Origin: Thiomicrorhabdus sp.
GTDB taxonomy: Bacteria; Pseudomonadota; Gammaproteobacteria; Thiomicrospirales; Thiomicrospiraceae
Reading direction: 5' to 3'
Assembly (NCBI GenBank): GCA_021648185.1
Contig: JAKITH010000011.1
Location: 1 to 14,969 of the forward strand
Length of the DNA: 14,969 nucleotides
The position numbers and the translations under genes were made by a program. Below are positions 1 to 8,556 of this stretch, piece by piece (within the stretch, counting starts at the first letter, position 1; every line of letters begins with the position of its first letter). The notes beneath the pieces were generated by a model. It made no database searches, was not told where the DNA came from, and was given only the letters and a program-made list of their open reading frames with translations.

Positions 1-1255
1 ACTTAATGGCGATATTATCAAAGCCAAAATCTGCATACGTTTCAAACACCAAATCAATACAGGCCTGAACCTCTTCTTTAATTTGCGCTTCGGTACAGAA
101 GATATGCGCGTCATCTTGTGTAAATGAACGCACACGCATCAACCCGTGTAACGTACCAGACGGCTCATTACGATGCACCATACCAAACTCGGCAATTCGA
201 ACCGGTAAGTCACGGTAACTGTGTAAATGGCGATTATAGACCTGAATGTGTCCAGGACAATTCATCGGCTTCACCGCATAATCACGGTTATCGGTCTCCG
301 TGGTAAACATATTGTCTTTAAACTTATCCCAATGGCCCGATTTCTCCCATAAGGAGCGATCCATAATCAATGGTGTACGAATCTCTTCATAATCATTCGC
401 CACCAGTTGACCACGCATATACTCTTCCACCACACGATAAAGAGTTGTTCCTTTAGGGTGCCAAAATGCCATTCCTGGAGAGACTTCTTCCAAATGAAAC
501 AGATCTAATGCTTTACCTAGCTTACGATGATCACGTTTTTCCGCCTCTTCCATCATTAACCGATAGTCTTTTAAGGCCTGTTTACTCTCAAATGCGACGC
601 CATAAATCCGCTGTAACATTTTATTGTCCGAATTCCCACGCCAATACGCACCGGCAATATGCGTCAGCTTAAGCGCCTTCACAAACCCCATATTAGGCAA
701 GTGCGGCCCAACACACATATCCACGTACTCTTCATGGAAATAAAAGCCAAACTCGGTCTCATTCGGTAAATCACGAATTAACTCAAGTTTATACTCCTCT
801 CCACGTTCAGCAAACGTTGCAATGGCTTCGTCACGAGAGAGCATTTTTTTAATCACAGGGTATTTGGTTTTTGCCAAAGACAACATCCGCTTTTCAATTT
901 GCTTCAAGTCCTCTGGCGTAACTTTGTGCTCTAGGTCAATATCATAATAAAAACCATTATCGATCACCGGGCCAATGGCCATTTTAACATCTGGATAAAG
1001 CTGCTTTAACGCATGACCTAACAAATGCGCACACGAATGGCGCATGATGTGAACACCATCCTCATCTCGCATCGTTACAATTTCAAGCGTCGCGTCCTCT
1101 TTAATTAAATCACTTGCATCGACTAATTGCCCATTTACTCGTCCAGCAATCGTCGCTTTCGCCAATCCTGCTCCAATACTTTCTGCAACCTGCATTACAG
1201 AAACAGCGTCATCAAATTGTTTAGTCGAACCGTCGGGTAACGTAATGATTGGCAT
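1..1255 (-). CDS. thrS: Threonine--tRNA ligase, N-terminal 418 residues (cut by window edge)
   Basis: Cytoplasmic class II synthetase that charges tRNA-Thr and clears mischarged Ser-tRNA-Thr. Reading the minus strand from the ATG at 1255-1253 gives 418 uninterrupted codons to the window edge; family members are about 640 residues, so the rest of the catalytic core (motif 3) and the anticodon-binding domain lie outside. A TGS domain spans about residues 1-62. The editing domain follows, with H73 and H77 in [11 protein letters not shown] and C181/H185 in DMCVGPHLP; these match the E. coli editing residues H73, H77, C182 and H186. In the catalytic core C333 (MNCPGH) and H384 are zinc ligands, and R362 lies in motif 2 ([11 protein letters not shown]). 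GAAGAG eight bases before the ATG is a reasonable ribosome site. In many bacteria infC-rpmI-rplT follow thrS; that region is outside this window. Identification is certain. Confidence 0.98.
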   Translation of the reverse strand, partial: MPIITLPDGSTKQFDDAVSVMQVAESIGAGLAKATIAGRVNGQLVDASDLIKEDATLEIVTMRDEDGVHIMRHSCAHLLGHALKQLYPDVKMAIGPVIDNGFYYDIDLEHKVTPEDLKQIEKRMLSLAKTKYPVIKKMLSRDEAIATFAERGEEYKLELIRDLPNETEFGFYFHEEYVDMCVGPHLPNMGFVKALKLTHIAGAYWRGNSDNKMLQRIYGVAFESKQALKDYRLMMEEAEKRDHRKLGKALDLFHLEEVSPGMAFWHPKGTTLYRVVEEYMRGQLVANDYEEIRTPLIMDRSLWEKSGHWDKFKDNMFTTETDNRDYAVKPMNCPGHIQVYNRHLHSYRDLPVRIAEFGMVHRNEPSGTLHGLMRVRSFTQDDAHIFCTEAQIKEEVQACIDLVFETYADFGFDNIAIK

Positions 1256-1297
1256 GAATTATTCTCTTCAGATAGTAAGTTAAAAAATTAGCCCCGT

Positions 1298-1326
1298 ATT
1301 TTACCAGTTTATGACCATAGTCTGAA
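1298..1326 (-). promoter_or_regulatory. Predicted sigma70 promoter of thrS
   Basis: On the minus strand TTCAGA (1326-1321, 4/6 to consensus) and TAAAAT (1303-1298, 5/6) are separated by exactly 17 bp. A start site near 1291 would give a leader of about 35 nt before the thrS ATG. The sequence match is direct; promoter activity is inferred. Confidence 0.45.
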
Positions 1327-1435
1327 GCGGATTCCTATATTCTTTAAACCGCCTTTAATTTAGATGACAAAAAGGGAAAAATATTAATCTCAAATTTTCT
1401 TCCCCCCCCTTATCTTCAACAACAAAATCAGCTTA

Positions 1436-4400
1436 TTAAACCACTTCTGGAGACCAGCCTTGTGCATTAAGGGTTTCCAGAAGCTCATCATCTGGAAAAT
1501 AGTATTGATTTGCGCTTTTCAGGGTAACTTTTGCCTGTTCATTTCGATACGCTATGGTAATAGGCAAGCCTCTTTCGGCTTGGTAGGATTGCAACAATGC
1601 CGCAAGCTCGGTGAGTTTTTCAGTGCTAACCCCTTTAGAGACCATGCTAAGTTGAATGGCTTGGGACTTTTCGACCCGTGCTTCGGCGAGCGTCACAATT
1701 TGTTCGGCATCCAATTTAATTCCGCCATTAAAATGATCTTCGGCCACTTCACCGGTCACAAGTACCACGGTATCAACCTTAATCTCATTTCGAATGGCAT
1801 CGTATACCGCTGGACGCATGACAACATCTAACCGTGCCGTTTTGTCGTCCAAGGTGGCAAAACCCATTCGCTGCCCGTTGCGGGTCACTTTACTTCTAAG
1901 CTCGACCACTAAACCTGCTACGGTGCGTTTGCGCCATTTCTCGGGCACCAGAGTGGATAAAGGCGTGTCAACCAATCGCTTAAGCTCTTTTCGATACATG
2001 TCAATTGGGTGCCCTGACATATAATGTCCCAGCGTCTCTTTTTCCCCTTTTAAACGCAATTTTTCGGACATTTCTGGCACGTCCAGCAGTTGACTGCTCC
2101 CCGTTTCTTCCACTGAAAGCATTTCACCAAACAGGTCGTTTTGCCCTACTTCATCATTTTTAAGCTGCTGTTCGGCTTGCTTTAATGCCATAGGAGAACT
2201 GTCTAATACGGCTTGACGATTGGCGTGCAGACTGTCAAACGCACCTGATCGTATCAATGCTTCTAATACTCTTCGATTGATTTTTTTTCCGATTCGCAAA
2301 CAAAAATCAAAGAGATCTCGATAATTCCCCTTGGCTGCTCGGTCATTAATCACCCCTTCCAGCGCCGCTTCTCCTGCACCTTTAATGCCGCCTAAACCAT
2401 AGTGAATGGTTTTATCACCAGCGGGCTTAAAGCGAATTTTACTGGTGTTAATATTAGGTGGCAATACTTTCAAGTTCATCTCAGCACATTCGTTGACCAT
2501 GTGAACGACTTTGTCGGTATTGTCCATATCGGATGAAATTTGTGCCGCCATAAACTCGGCAGGATAATGGGTTTTAAGCCATGCGGATTGGTAAGAGACC
2601 AATGCATAGGCGGCGGAATGGGACTTGTTAAACCCGTATCCCGCAAACTTTTCCACCAAATCAAATATCTTCATGGCAAGATCGCCATCAACATTGTTGT
2701 TAATCGCCCCCTCTTTAAAGATAGAGCGCTGTTTGACCATCTCTTCGGGCTTCTTTTTACCCATGGCTCGACGAAGCATATCAGCCTCACCTAATGAGTA
2801 GCCTGCTAATATTTGGGCAATCTGCATGACTTGCTCTTGGTACAAAATAACCCCATAGGTAGGCTCTAAGGTCTCTTTTAAGCTGTCGTGTTGGTATTGT
2901 GCATCGGGGTAAGAAACTTTTTCACGACCATGCTTACGCGCGATAAAGTTATCCACCATGCCCGATTCAAGAGGCCCAGGACGAAACAGTGCCACTAAGG
3001 CGATAATGTCTTCAAAGGAGTCAGGGCGCAGCTTCACAATCAAGCTTTGCATCCCTGGGGATTCCAACTGAAACACCCCTGTGGTATTACCAGTTTGAAT
3101 CATCTGCAACGTGGGCTGATCGTCCAGAGGAATCCGAGCAATATCAACAAACCCATCATCTCCCGGTTTTTTTCCTTCATTAATGGATTGCAATGCCCAG
3201 TCGATAATCGTGAGGGTTCGTAAGCCCAAGAAATCGAATTTAACCAGCCCTGCGGTTTCCACATCGTTCTTATCCAACTGGGTCATCACACTTGACCCAT
3301 CCGGCTCGCATAACAGTGGACAAAAATGATCTAAGGGCTTAGGGCCGATAACCACGCCACCCGCGTGTTTTCCCGTATTACGAACCGTGCCTTCTAACTT
3401 TAAAGCGTATTCTAATAACTGACGTGCGTCTTCATCATTGTCGTATTTGTTTTGTAACTCCTCTTCTTGCTCCAGTGCACCCGCAAGCTTAATGCCGAGT
3501 TCATTGGGAATCAGCTTGGCAATGCCATCGACCACGCCATAGCCTAATCCGAGTACACGCCCCACATCTCGTACTACCGCTTTAGCAGCCATGGTGCCGA
3601 AAGTAACGATTTGCGACACATGGTCTCGCCCGTAGTGTTGCGCGACGTAGTCAATGACTTCATCGCGGCGCTCCATGCAAAAATCGATATCAAAATCGGG
3701 CATGGAAACACGCTCAGGGTTTAGAAAACGCTCAAACAGCAGATCATATTCAAGGGGATCTAGGTCGGTAATTTTAAGCGCATAAGCCACTAATGAACCC
3801 GCACCAGAACCACGCCCCGGCCCCACGGGAATCTGTTGATTTTTAGCCCACTGAATAAAATCGGCAACGATTAAGAAGTATCCAGGAAACCCCATTTGGA
3901 TAATAATGTCGAGTTCGAATTTAATGCGATCGTAATATTCGGTGCGTTTTTCAGCCAGCGCCTCTTTTGGAAGATGACCAAATAAAAAGGCCAGTCGCTC
4001 TTCTAACCCTTTATGACTTTCGGCAATGAAAAACTCGTCCATCGTCATGCCTTCTGGCACGGGAAAATCGGGTAAAAAATAGGTATCTAACGTAAGCGTT
4101 AAAGTACAACGCTTAGCAATTTCAACACTGTTTTCGATCGCTTCTGGCAGGTCTTTAAACAGTTCCACCATCTCTTGCGTGGTTCTAAAATACTGTTGCT
4201 CTGAATATAATTTAGGACGATTAGGGTCAATCAGTATATGGCTACTGCTAATACAGGTGCGAATCTCATGTGCTTCAAAGTCTTCGGCGGTGGCAAATCG
4301 TACGTCATTGGTGGCCACCACAGGCACATCGTGCGCTAACGCCAGCTCCACCGCTTTATGAATGTAAACCTCTTCATTTTCACGCCCTGTTCGTACCAAC

Positions 4401-4906
4401 TCCAAATAGAACCGGTCTTTAAAATGCGCGAGCCACCATGCCATGCGAGAGGCCACTAACTCGTAATTCTCAGCCAACAAAGCGACTCCAATATCGCCCG
4501 AACGCCCACCCGACAACACAATCAATCCATCATTATATGTTTCTAACCACTCACGTTTTATTAACGCCACCATACGATTATGATGCAATCGTTGATTTTT
4601 AAGATAACTTTGAGAGATTAAATGCGATAAATTTAGATAACCCTGCTCATTTTGACACAGAAAAACCGCAGAAAAAATTTCTCCCCCCCTATCTTCAATC
4701 CACACCTCTGCGCCAATCACAGGTTTAACACCCGCACCATTAGCAGCTCGATAAAATTTAATTAACGCAAACAAATTACTTTGATCCGTCAATGCCACCG
4801 CAGGCTGTTCGGCAGATTGTACAAGAGAGATAAGTGGCTTAATGCCAAGTGTGCTGTCAATAACCGAATATTCGGAATGCACATGAAGGTGAACAAATTG
4901 AGTCAT
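1436..4906 (-). CDS. dnaE: DNA polymerase III alpha subunit (replicative polymerase)
   Basis: Catalytic subunit of the replicative DNA polymerase III holoenzyme. At 1156 residues it is the usual length (E. coli about 1160). An N-terminal PHP domain starts HLHVHSEYS (residues 6-14). The C-family polymerase palm carries the acidic motif PDFDIDF (403-409) and D558 in VKFDFLGLRT, the positions expected for the metal-binding carboxylates. The fingers region has GYSLGEADMLRRAMGKKKPE (702-721). QNDLF at 922-926 matches the internal beta-clamp-binding motif, followed by an OB fold (about 993-1065). The second PHP motif reads LTDQSN, without the His of active PHP nucleases, so proofreading presumably relies on a separate DnaQ. 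The start is fixed by homology; no good Shine-Dalgarno is visible. The gene is divergent from aat and co-oriented with thrS 180 bp away. The coding strand has a run of seven G around residues 73-75. Confidence 0.98.
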   Translation of the reverse strand: MTQFVHLHVHSEYSVIDSTLGIKPLISLVQSAEQPAVALTDQSNLFALIKFYRAANGAGVKPVIGAEVWIEDRGGEIFSAVFLCQNEQGYLNLSHLISQSYLKNQRLHHNRMVALIKREWLETYNDGLIVLSGGRSGDIGVALLAENYELVASRMAWWLAHFKDRFYLELVRTGRENEEVYIHKAVELALAHDVPVVATNDVRFATAEDFEAHEIRTCISSSHILIDPNRPKLYSEQQYFRTTQEMVELFKDLPEAIENSVEIAKRCTLTLTLDTYFLPDFPVPEGMTMDEFFIAESHKGLEERLAFLFGHLPKEALAEKRTEYYDRIKFELDIIIQMGFPGYFLIVADFIQWAKNQQIPVGPGRGSGAGSLVAYALKITDLDPLEYDLLFERFLNPERVSMPDFDIDFCMERRDEVIDYVAQHYGRDHVSQIVTFGTMAAKAVVRDVGRVLGLGYGVVDGIAKLIPNELGIKLAGALEQEEELQNKYDNDEDARQLLEYALKLEGTVRNTGKHAGGVVIGPKPLDHFCPLLCEPDGSSVMTQLDKNDVETAGLVKFDFLGLRTLTIIDWALQSINEGKKPGDDGFVDIARIPLDDQPTLQMIQTGNTTGVFQLESPGMQSLIVKLRPDSFEDIIALVALFRPGPLESGMVDNFIARKHGREKVSYPDAQYQHDSLKETLEPTYGVILYQEQVMQIAQILAGYSLGEADMLRRAMGKKKPEEMVKQRSIFKEGAINNNVDGDLAMKIFDLVEKFAGYGFNKSHSAAYALVSYQSAWLKTHYPAEFMAAQISSDMDNTDKVVHMVNECAEMNLKVLPPNINTSKIRFKPAGDKTIHYGLGGIKGAGEAALEGVINDRAAKGNYRDLFDFCLRIGKKINRRVLEALIRSGAFDSLHANRQAVLDSSPMALKQAEQQLKNDEVGQNDLFGEMLSVEETGSSQLLDVPEMSEKLRLKGEKETLGHYMSGHPIDMYRKELKRLVDTPLSTLVPEKWRKRTVAGLVVELRSKVTRNGQRMGFATLDDKTARLDVVMRPAVYDAIRNEIKVDTVVLVTGEVAEDHFNGGIKLDAEQIVTLAEARVEKSQAIQLSMVSKGVSTEKLTELAALLQSYQAERGLPITIAYRNEQAKVTLKSANQYYFPDDELLETLNAQGWSPEVV

Positions 4907-4972
4907 AAGGGCTTGGAAGAGAGTTCATTTTTTAAAGAGGCATTATTTTAACGGTTTCTACGCCATAGGTGC

Positions 4973-4993
4973 TAGAATTACAGCCAATATAAT
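4973..4993 (+). promoter_or_regulatory. Candidate -10 elements for aat in the dnaE-aat divergent spacer
   Basis: The 115-bp spacer between the divergent dnaE and aat starts holds TAGAAT (4973-4978) and a perfect TATAAT (4988-4993) on the plus strand. Neither has a good -35 hexamer at 16-18 bp. The second would place the start site near 5000, favouring an aat start at or after 5001. On the minus strand TAAAAT (4950-4945) is the best -10 candidate for dnaE, again without a clear -35. These are sequence matches only. Confidence 0.3.
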
Positions 4994-5021
4994 TATCGTG
5001 ATGCACACCCACCAGCCCAGT

Positions 5022-5783
5022 ATGCAAAGTCCCCCCAATCAAAGCCCTTTTTGGCTCGAAACCACCCCCGTTACTTTTCCGCCAACGCACCTTGCTTTGC
5101 CAGACCCCAATGGTTTATTGGCCATTGGTGGCAACCTAACGCCCGAGTGGTTACTGCACGCTTACAGCAAAGGGATTTTTCCGTGGTTCAATCCTGAAGA
5201 ACCTATTTTATGGTGGAGCCCAAACCCCAGAAGCGTACTGTTTATTGATGAGTTAAAAATCAAACGTAGCCTACGCAAAACCATTCAAAAATGGACAAAA
5301 ACCCCTGATTTCTCTGTCACATTAGACCAAGATTTTACAGGCGTAATGCACGCCTGTGCCAGTGTGCCCAGAAAAGACCAAGCGGGCACATGGATCACCC
5401 CTGCCATGCTCTCCGCCTACACCAAACTGCACCAATCCGGCCACGCACACTCGGTCGAGGTTTGGCAAGACGGACAACTCGTTGGCGGACTGTATGGTAT
5501 TGCCATTGGTAAAATGTTTTTTGGTGAATCGATGTTCTCTAACGTCACCGATGGCTCCAAAGTCGCATTGGTTGCGCTGTCCATGCAACTCAAAGAGTGG
5601 GGGTTTAAGCTCATTGATACCCAAGTTGAAACACCGCATTTAAACAGCTTGGGAGCGAGTCAAATTAAACGTGTCGAATTTGAAGGCCTAATGAACCAAC
5701 AGATCAATCAACCTTTCAACACACAAAAATGGCAGCTTTCAACCGACTGGGTTCAAGCGGTCAAAAATCACCCAAAAAAATAA
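5022..5783 (+). CDS. aat: Leucyl/phenylalanyl-tRNA--protein transferase
   Basis: Cytoplasmic enzyme that transfers Leu or Phe from charged tRNA to proteins with N-terminal Arg or Lys, creating type-2 N-degrons that ClpS delivers to ClpAP; clpS and clpA lie further along this window. Family signatures are PDPNGLLAIGGNLTPEWLL, GIFPWF, ILWWSPNPRSVL, TWITPAMLSAYTKLH, GHAHSVEVW, LVGGLYG and the GESMFS loop. The start is ambiguous: GTG 4998, ATG 5001 and ATG 5022 are in frame and none has a clear Shine-Dalgarno. I chose 5022 (253 residues) because homologues have only a short N-terminal stretch before the conserved PNGLLA; the 4998 start would add 8 residues. The sdhC gene follows by about 115 bp. 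Function is certain, start is not. Confidence 0.96.
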   Translation: MQSPPNQSPFWLETTPVTFPPTHLALPDPNGLLAIGGNLTPEWLLHAYSKGIFPWFNPEEPILWWSPNPRSVLFIDELKIKRSLRKTIQKWTKTPDFSVTLDQDFTGVMHACASVPRKDQAGTWITPAMLSAYTKLHQSGHAHSVEVWQDGQLVGGLYGIAIGKMFFGESMFSNVTDGSKVALVALSMQLKEWGFKLIDTQVETPHLNSLGASQIKRVEFEGLMNQQINQPFNTQKWQLSTDWVQAVKNHPKK

Positions 5784-5897
5784 CGACACTCATTAGCACC
5801 TTCTAATACTATGCAACTTTCTTCCACGCCTTAAAAAAATCACAGTAGAATGGCTCTATTCAATGATTTAAACCCCTTAAGGAAGAGTTACGCTTTT

Positions 5898-6287
5898 ATG
5901 TATTCACATCCCGGAAATCGTCCTCGATCGCTTAAAATATCTAACTTTCGCTTCCCCTTAAATGCACTGCTCTCAGGCGCGCATCGTGCTACGGGCTTGG
6001 CACTGGTGATTAGCCTAATCGCTTACCTTGCTTTGGCCAATCTCATTTTATTTGTGCCCAGCGTAACCTTAGAAGATGTTGCCAGTTGCTGGCTCACTCT
6101 GCTCTTGCATACCGGATTTTGGATAGCACTCTCTTACCACTGGCTCAGTGGATTACGCCACTTGTGTGCCGAGCATTTTCTACAACCTGAAACCTATCAA
6201 CTCATCAACAGCAAAACCGTAAGCTATTTATTATTAGCCACTTGGTTTATTAGCAGTATTTCAATTACTTATAGGGTTTGGTTCTAA
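5898..6287 (+). CDS. sdhC: Succinate dehydrogenase cytochrome b556 subunit SdhC
   Basis: Membrane-anchor subunit of respiratory complex II, binding haem b and ubiquinone with SdhD. From the ATG at 5898 it is 129 residues, the same as E. coli SdhC. NRPRSLKISNFRFP precedes the SGAHRATG segment, whose S26 and R30 match E. coli quinone-site S27 and R31; SYHWLSGLRH contains H81, equivalent to haem ligand H84. Three hydrophobic helices lie at about residues 33-54, 64-85 and 107-126. An in-frame ATG at 5850 would add 16 residues but has no ribosome site, whereas AGGAAGAG (5880-5887) sits about 10 bp before 5898. The stop overlaps the sdhD start by one base (TAATG). It is the first gene of the sdhCDABE operon; no convincing promoter is visible in 5784-5897. 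Confidence 0.93.
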   Translation: MYSHPGNRPRSLKISNFRFPLNALLSGAHRATGLALVISLIAYLALANLILFVPSVTLEDVASCWLTLLLHTGFWIALSYHWLSGLRHLCAEHFLQPETYQLINSKTVSYLLLATWFISSISITYRVWF

Positions 6288-6658
6288 TGGATTTTAATAT
6301 CAAAAGTAGCACCCTTTCTGGCCGAAAAGCACACATTTGGCAACGTTTAAGCGCCATTTATTTACTATTTTATACGCCATTTTTAGCCATTGTCATAACG
6401 CAACTTCCCAGCTCCGTCTCCTTAAAGCTCCTAGCCTATCAACTGGATAGCCTTGCCTTTAGCGGGCTATTTGAAGTCGCCAGTCTCATTGCGGTACTCC
6501 TATTATTGGTACACGCATGGGTTGGAGTTCGCGATATCATCATTGATTATGTCCCCCGAGAAAAAGTAAATCTTTGGCTCACGTTGTATCACAGCACATT
6601 AATTTTATTATTTATTAACAGTGCCATGATTGCCATCAACCTGTTTGGCTACGCTTAA
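6287..6658 (+). CDS. sdhD: Succinate dehydrogenase membrane anchor subunit SdhD
   Basis: Second membrane anchor of complex II, 123 residues from the ATG at 6287. The motif VHAWVGVRDIIIDYV carries H76, equivalent to the E. coli haem ligand H71, and D87-Y88 at the same spacing as E. coli D82-Y83 of the quinone site. Three hydrophobic stretches fit membrane helices (about 22-40, 60-82, 97-120). The ATG overlaps the sdhC stop codon (TAATG), and AGGGT (6273-6277) lies 9 bp upstream, so this start is preferred over an in-frame TTG at 6278. Translational coupling to sdhC is likely. SdhD is poorly conserved between species, but position and motif make the call secure. Confidence 0.93.
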   Translation: MDFNIKSSTLSGRKAHIWQRLSAIYLLFYTPFLAIVITQLPSSVSLKLLAYQLDSLAFSGLFEVASLIAVLLLLVHAWVGVRDIIIDYVPREKVNLWLTLYHSTLILLFINSAMIAINLFGYA

Positions 6659-6718
6659 AAAAACAACTCAACACCACACTTTACCAACCGTTTCATTTTC
6701 TGAGAAATACAAAATACT

Positions 6719-8500
6719 ATGAAATTTACAGAATCTTTTCCAATAGAAACCTTTGATGCACTCGTTATTGGCGCAGGGGGTGCGGGAATGCGTGCCTCTC
6801 TTCAGCTCACCGAAGATGGGCATAAAATTGCCATGATTTCTAAGGTCTTTCCTACCCGTTCGCATACCGTTGCGGCACAAGGCGGGGTCAATGCGGCCTT
6901 AGGAAATGTCACTCCCGACAAATGGGAATGGCACATGTACGACACCATTAAAGGCAGTGACTTTTTGGGCGACCAAGACGCCATTGAGTTTATGTGCCGA
7001 GAAGCGTCTGAAATCGTGCGAGAACTAGAACACTTTGGCGTGCCTTTTAGCCGATTGGATAACGGTAAAATTTACCAACGTGCCTTTGGCGGACAAAGCT
7101 TACACTACGGCGAAGAGCAAGCTTACCGAACCTGTGCCGCCGCAGATCGAACGGGTCACGCCATTTTGCACTCGCTATACCAGCAAAACCTACGATTAGG
7201 CACCACTTTTTACGATGAATATTACGCGGTTGACTTGCTTAAAAATCAAGACGGCGACATCAATGGTGTGCTGGTAATGAACATTCACAACAGTGAATAC
7301 AAAATTCTAAAAAGTCCTCATATTTTATTAGCCACGGGCGGTGCGGGCCAAGTATTTCGCAACAACACCAACGCCACTATTAATACGGGCGATGGGCTGG
7401 GAATGGTATTACGCGCAGGCTACCCACTGCAAGACATGGAATTTTGGCAATTTCACCCCACAGGAGTTTCTGGCAAAGGGATGTTAATTTCAGAAGCGGT
7501 GCGTGGCGAAGGTGGTAAATTACGCAACGCGCTCGGTGAAGCCTTTATGGAAACATACGCACCCCGCGTAAAAGACTTAGCGTCGCGTGACGTAGTGGCA
7601 CGCGCTATCGCCATTGAAGTCAACGAAGGCCGTGGCTGTGGGCCAAATAAAGATTATGTGCACCTCGACATCAGCCACATTCCCCATGACGTTATTACCG
7701 AAAGACTGCCCGGCATTCGTGAAATCAGTCAAACCTTCTTAGGGATTGATCCCATTGAAGAGCCCATTCATGTCTACCCAACGTGTCACTATATGATGGG
7801 TGGGATTCCCACCAACATTGCAGGACAAGTGGTGAGTCCCGATCAAGATGGCATACAACAACCGGTAAAAGGACTGTACGCCATTGGCGAGTGTGCTTGC
7901 GTATCCGTGCATGGCGCGAACCGTTTAGGCGGAAACTCGTTATTGGACATTGTGGTCTTTGGTCGCAAAGCTGCCTTAACCATTAATGAAGCGCTTACCG
8001 CCTCACCTGCCCAACACGACAACGTAACATTAAATCTAACCCCAGTTGTAAACCGCTTAAACCGCTGGCTTAAAAAAGACGACTCAAACAACGACTCCAT
8101 TGCGCAAATTAAAAAAGACTTACAACTGGTGATGGAGCGTGGCTGCGGTGTGTTTAGAGACGAACCCACTATGCAAAAAGCGTTAGAGGAGTTAAAAGAG
8201 ATTCAGACACGACTCGAACACGTCTGTATCTCTGACTTTGGTAACGTCTTTAACCTAGACCGTTTGGCCGCTTATGAGCTTGAAAACCTCGTTGCCATTG
8301 GCCACTCAACCGTCGTATCCGCTCACACTCGAACCGAAAGCCGTGGCGCGCACTCGCGAGTAGACTACACCGAACGAGACGATGAAAACTGGTTAAAACA
8401 CACCCTCTACTTTCAAGAGAACCACCGGATTACGTTTAAACCCGTGAACTTAACACCCAAAAACCATGATTCCATTGTGCCAAAGCCTCGTGTGTATTAA
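6719..8500 (+). CDS. sdhA: Succinate dehydrogenase flavoprotein subunit SdhA
   Basis: FAD-containing catalytic subunit of complex II that oxidises succinate to fumarate in the TCA cycle, on the cytoplasmic face of the membrane. At 593 residues it is close to E. coli SdhA (588). The dinucleotide-binding motif VIGAGGAGMR is at 16-25; RSHTVAAQGG contains H49, the site of covalent FAD attachment. Active-site residues are visible: H246 in FHPTGV, R290 in LASRDVVARA and H357 in HYMMGG. The FAD-contact motif GECACVSVHGANRLGGNSLLD spans 390-410, quoted here in two parts: GECACVSVHGA and NRLGGNSLLD. The start fits homology, although only a weak GAGAA precedes it. It lies 60 bp after sdhD. Its stop codon runs directly into an AGGAG ribosome site serving a 15-codon mini-ORF before sdhB. 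Confidence 0.98.
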   Translation: MKFTESFPIETFDALVIGAGGAGMRASLQLTEDGHKIAMISKVFPTRSHTVAAQGGVNAALGNVTPDKWEWHMYDTIKGSDFLGDQDAIEFMCREASEIVRELEHFGVPFSRLDNGKIYQRAFGGQSLHYGEEQAYRTCAAADRTGHAILHSLYQQNLRLGTTFYDEYYAVDLLKNQDGDINGVLVMNIHNSEYKILKSPHILLATGGAGQVFRNNTNATINTGDGLGMVLRAGYPLQDMEFWQFHPTGVSGKGMLISEAVRGEGGKLRNALGEAFMETYAPRVKDLASRDVVARAIAIEVNEGRGCGPNKDYVHLDISHIPHDVITERLPGIREISQTFLGIDPIEEPIHVYPTCHYMMGGIPTNIAGQVVSPDQDGIQQPVKGLYAIGECACVSVHGANRLGGNSLLDIVVFGRKAALTINEALTASPAQHDNVTLNLTPVVNRLNRWLKKDDSNNDSIAQIKKDLQLVMERGCGVFRDEPTMQKALEELKEIQTRLEHVCISDFGNVFNLDRLAAYELENLVAIGHSTVVSAHTRTESRGAHSRVDYTERDDENWLKHTLYFQENHRITFKPVNLTPKNHDSIVPKPRVY

Positions 8501-8507
8501 GGAGTCT

Positions 8508-8555
8508 ATGAATAAGTCCCTTAAGCAACCCGCGATAAAGAAGATAAGGTTATAA
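8508..8555 (+). CDS. Possible 15-codon leader or coupling ORF between sdhA and sdhB
   Basis: Reads MNKSLKQPAIKKIRL and then TAA. The ATG is preceded by AAGGAG (8499-8504) with four bases between, a better ribosome site than those of sdhA or sdhB. The stop at 8553-8555 is one base before the sdhB ATG at 8557, so ribosomes ending here could restart at sdhB. The peptide is basic with no recognisable domain. It could be a coupling device, a functional micropeptide, or chance; the arrangement is seen, the role is inferred. Confidence 0.3.
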   Translation: MNKSLKQPAIKKIRL

Positions 8556-8556
8556 A

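Noticed and set aside
124..672. Plus-strand ORFs of 60 and 68 codons
   Set aside because: They are antisense to thrS, which has clear ThrRS motifs through this stretch; no ribosome sites or domains.
1460..2794. Plus-strand ORFs of 62-123 codons opposite dnaE
   Set aside because: Shadows of the DnaE reading frame; sequences resemble no family.
5322..5643. ORFs of 65-105 codons overlapping aat on both strands
   Set aside because: The aat frame carries all family motifs here; these are out-of-frame shadows.
5850..5897. Upstream extension of sdhC to ATG 5850
   Set aside because: No ribosome site and the added residues are absent from typical SdhC; ATG 5898 has AGGAAGAG upstream. Not fully excluded.
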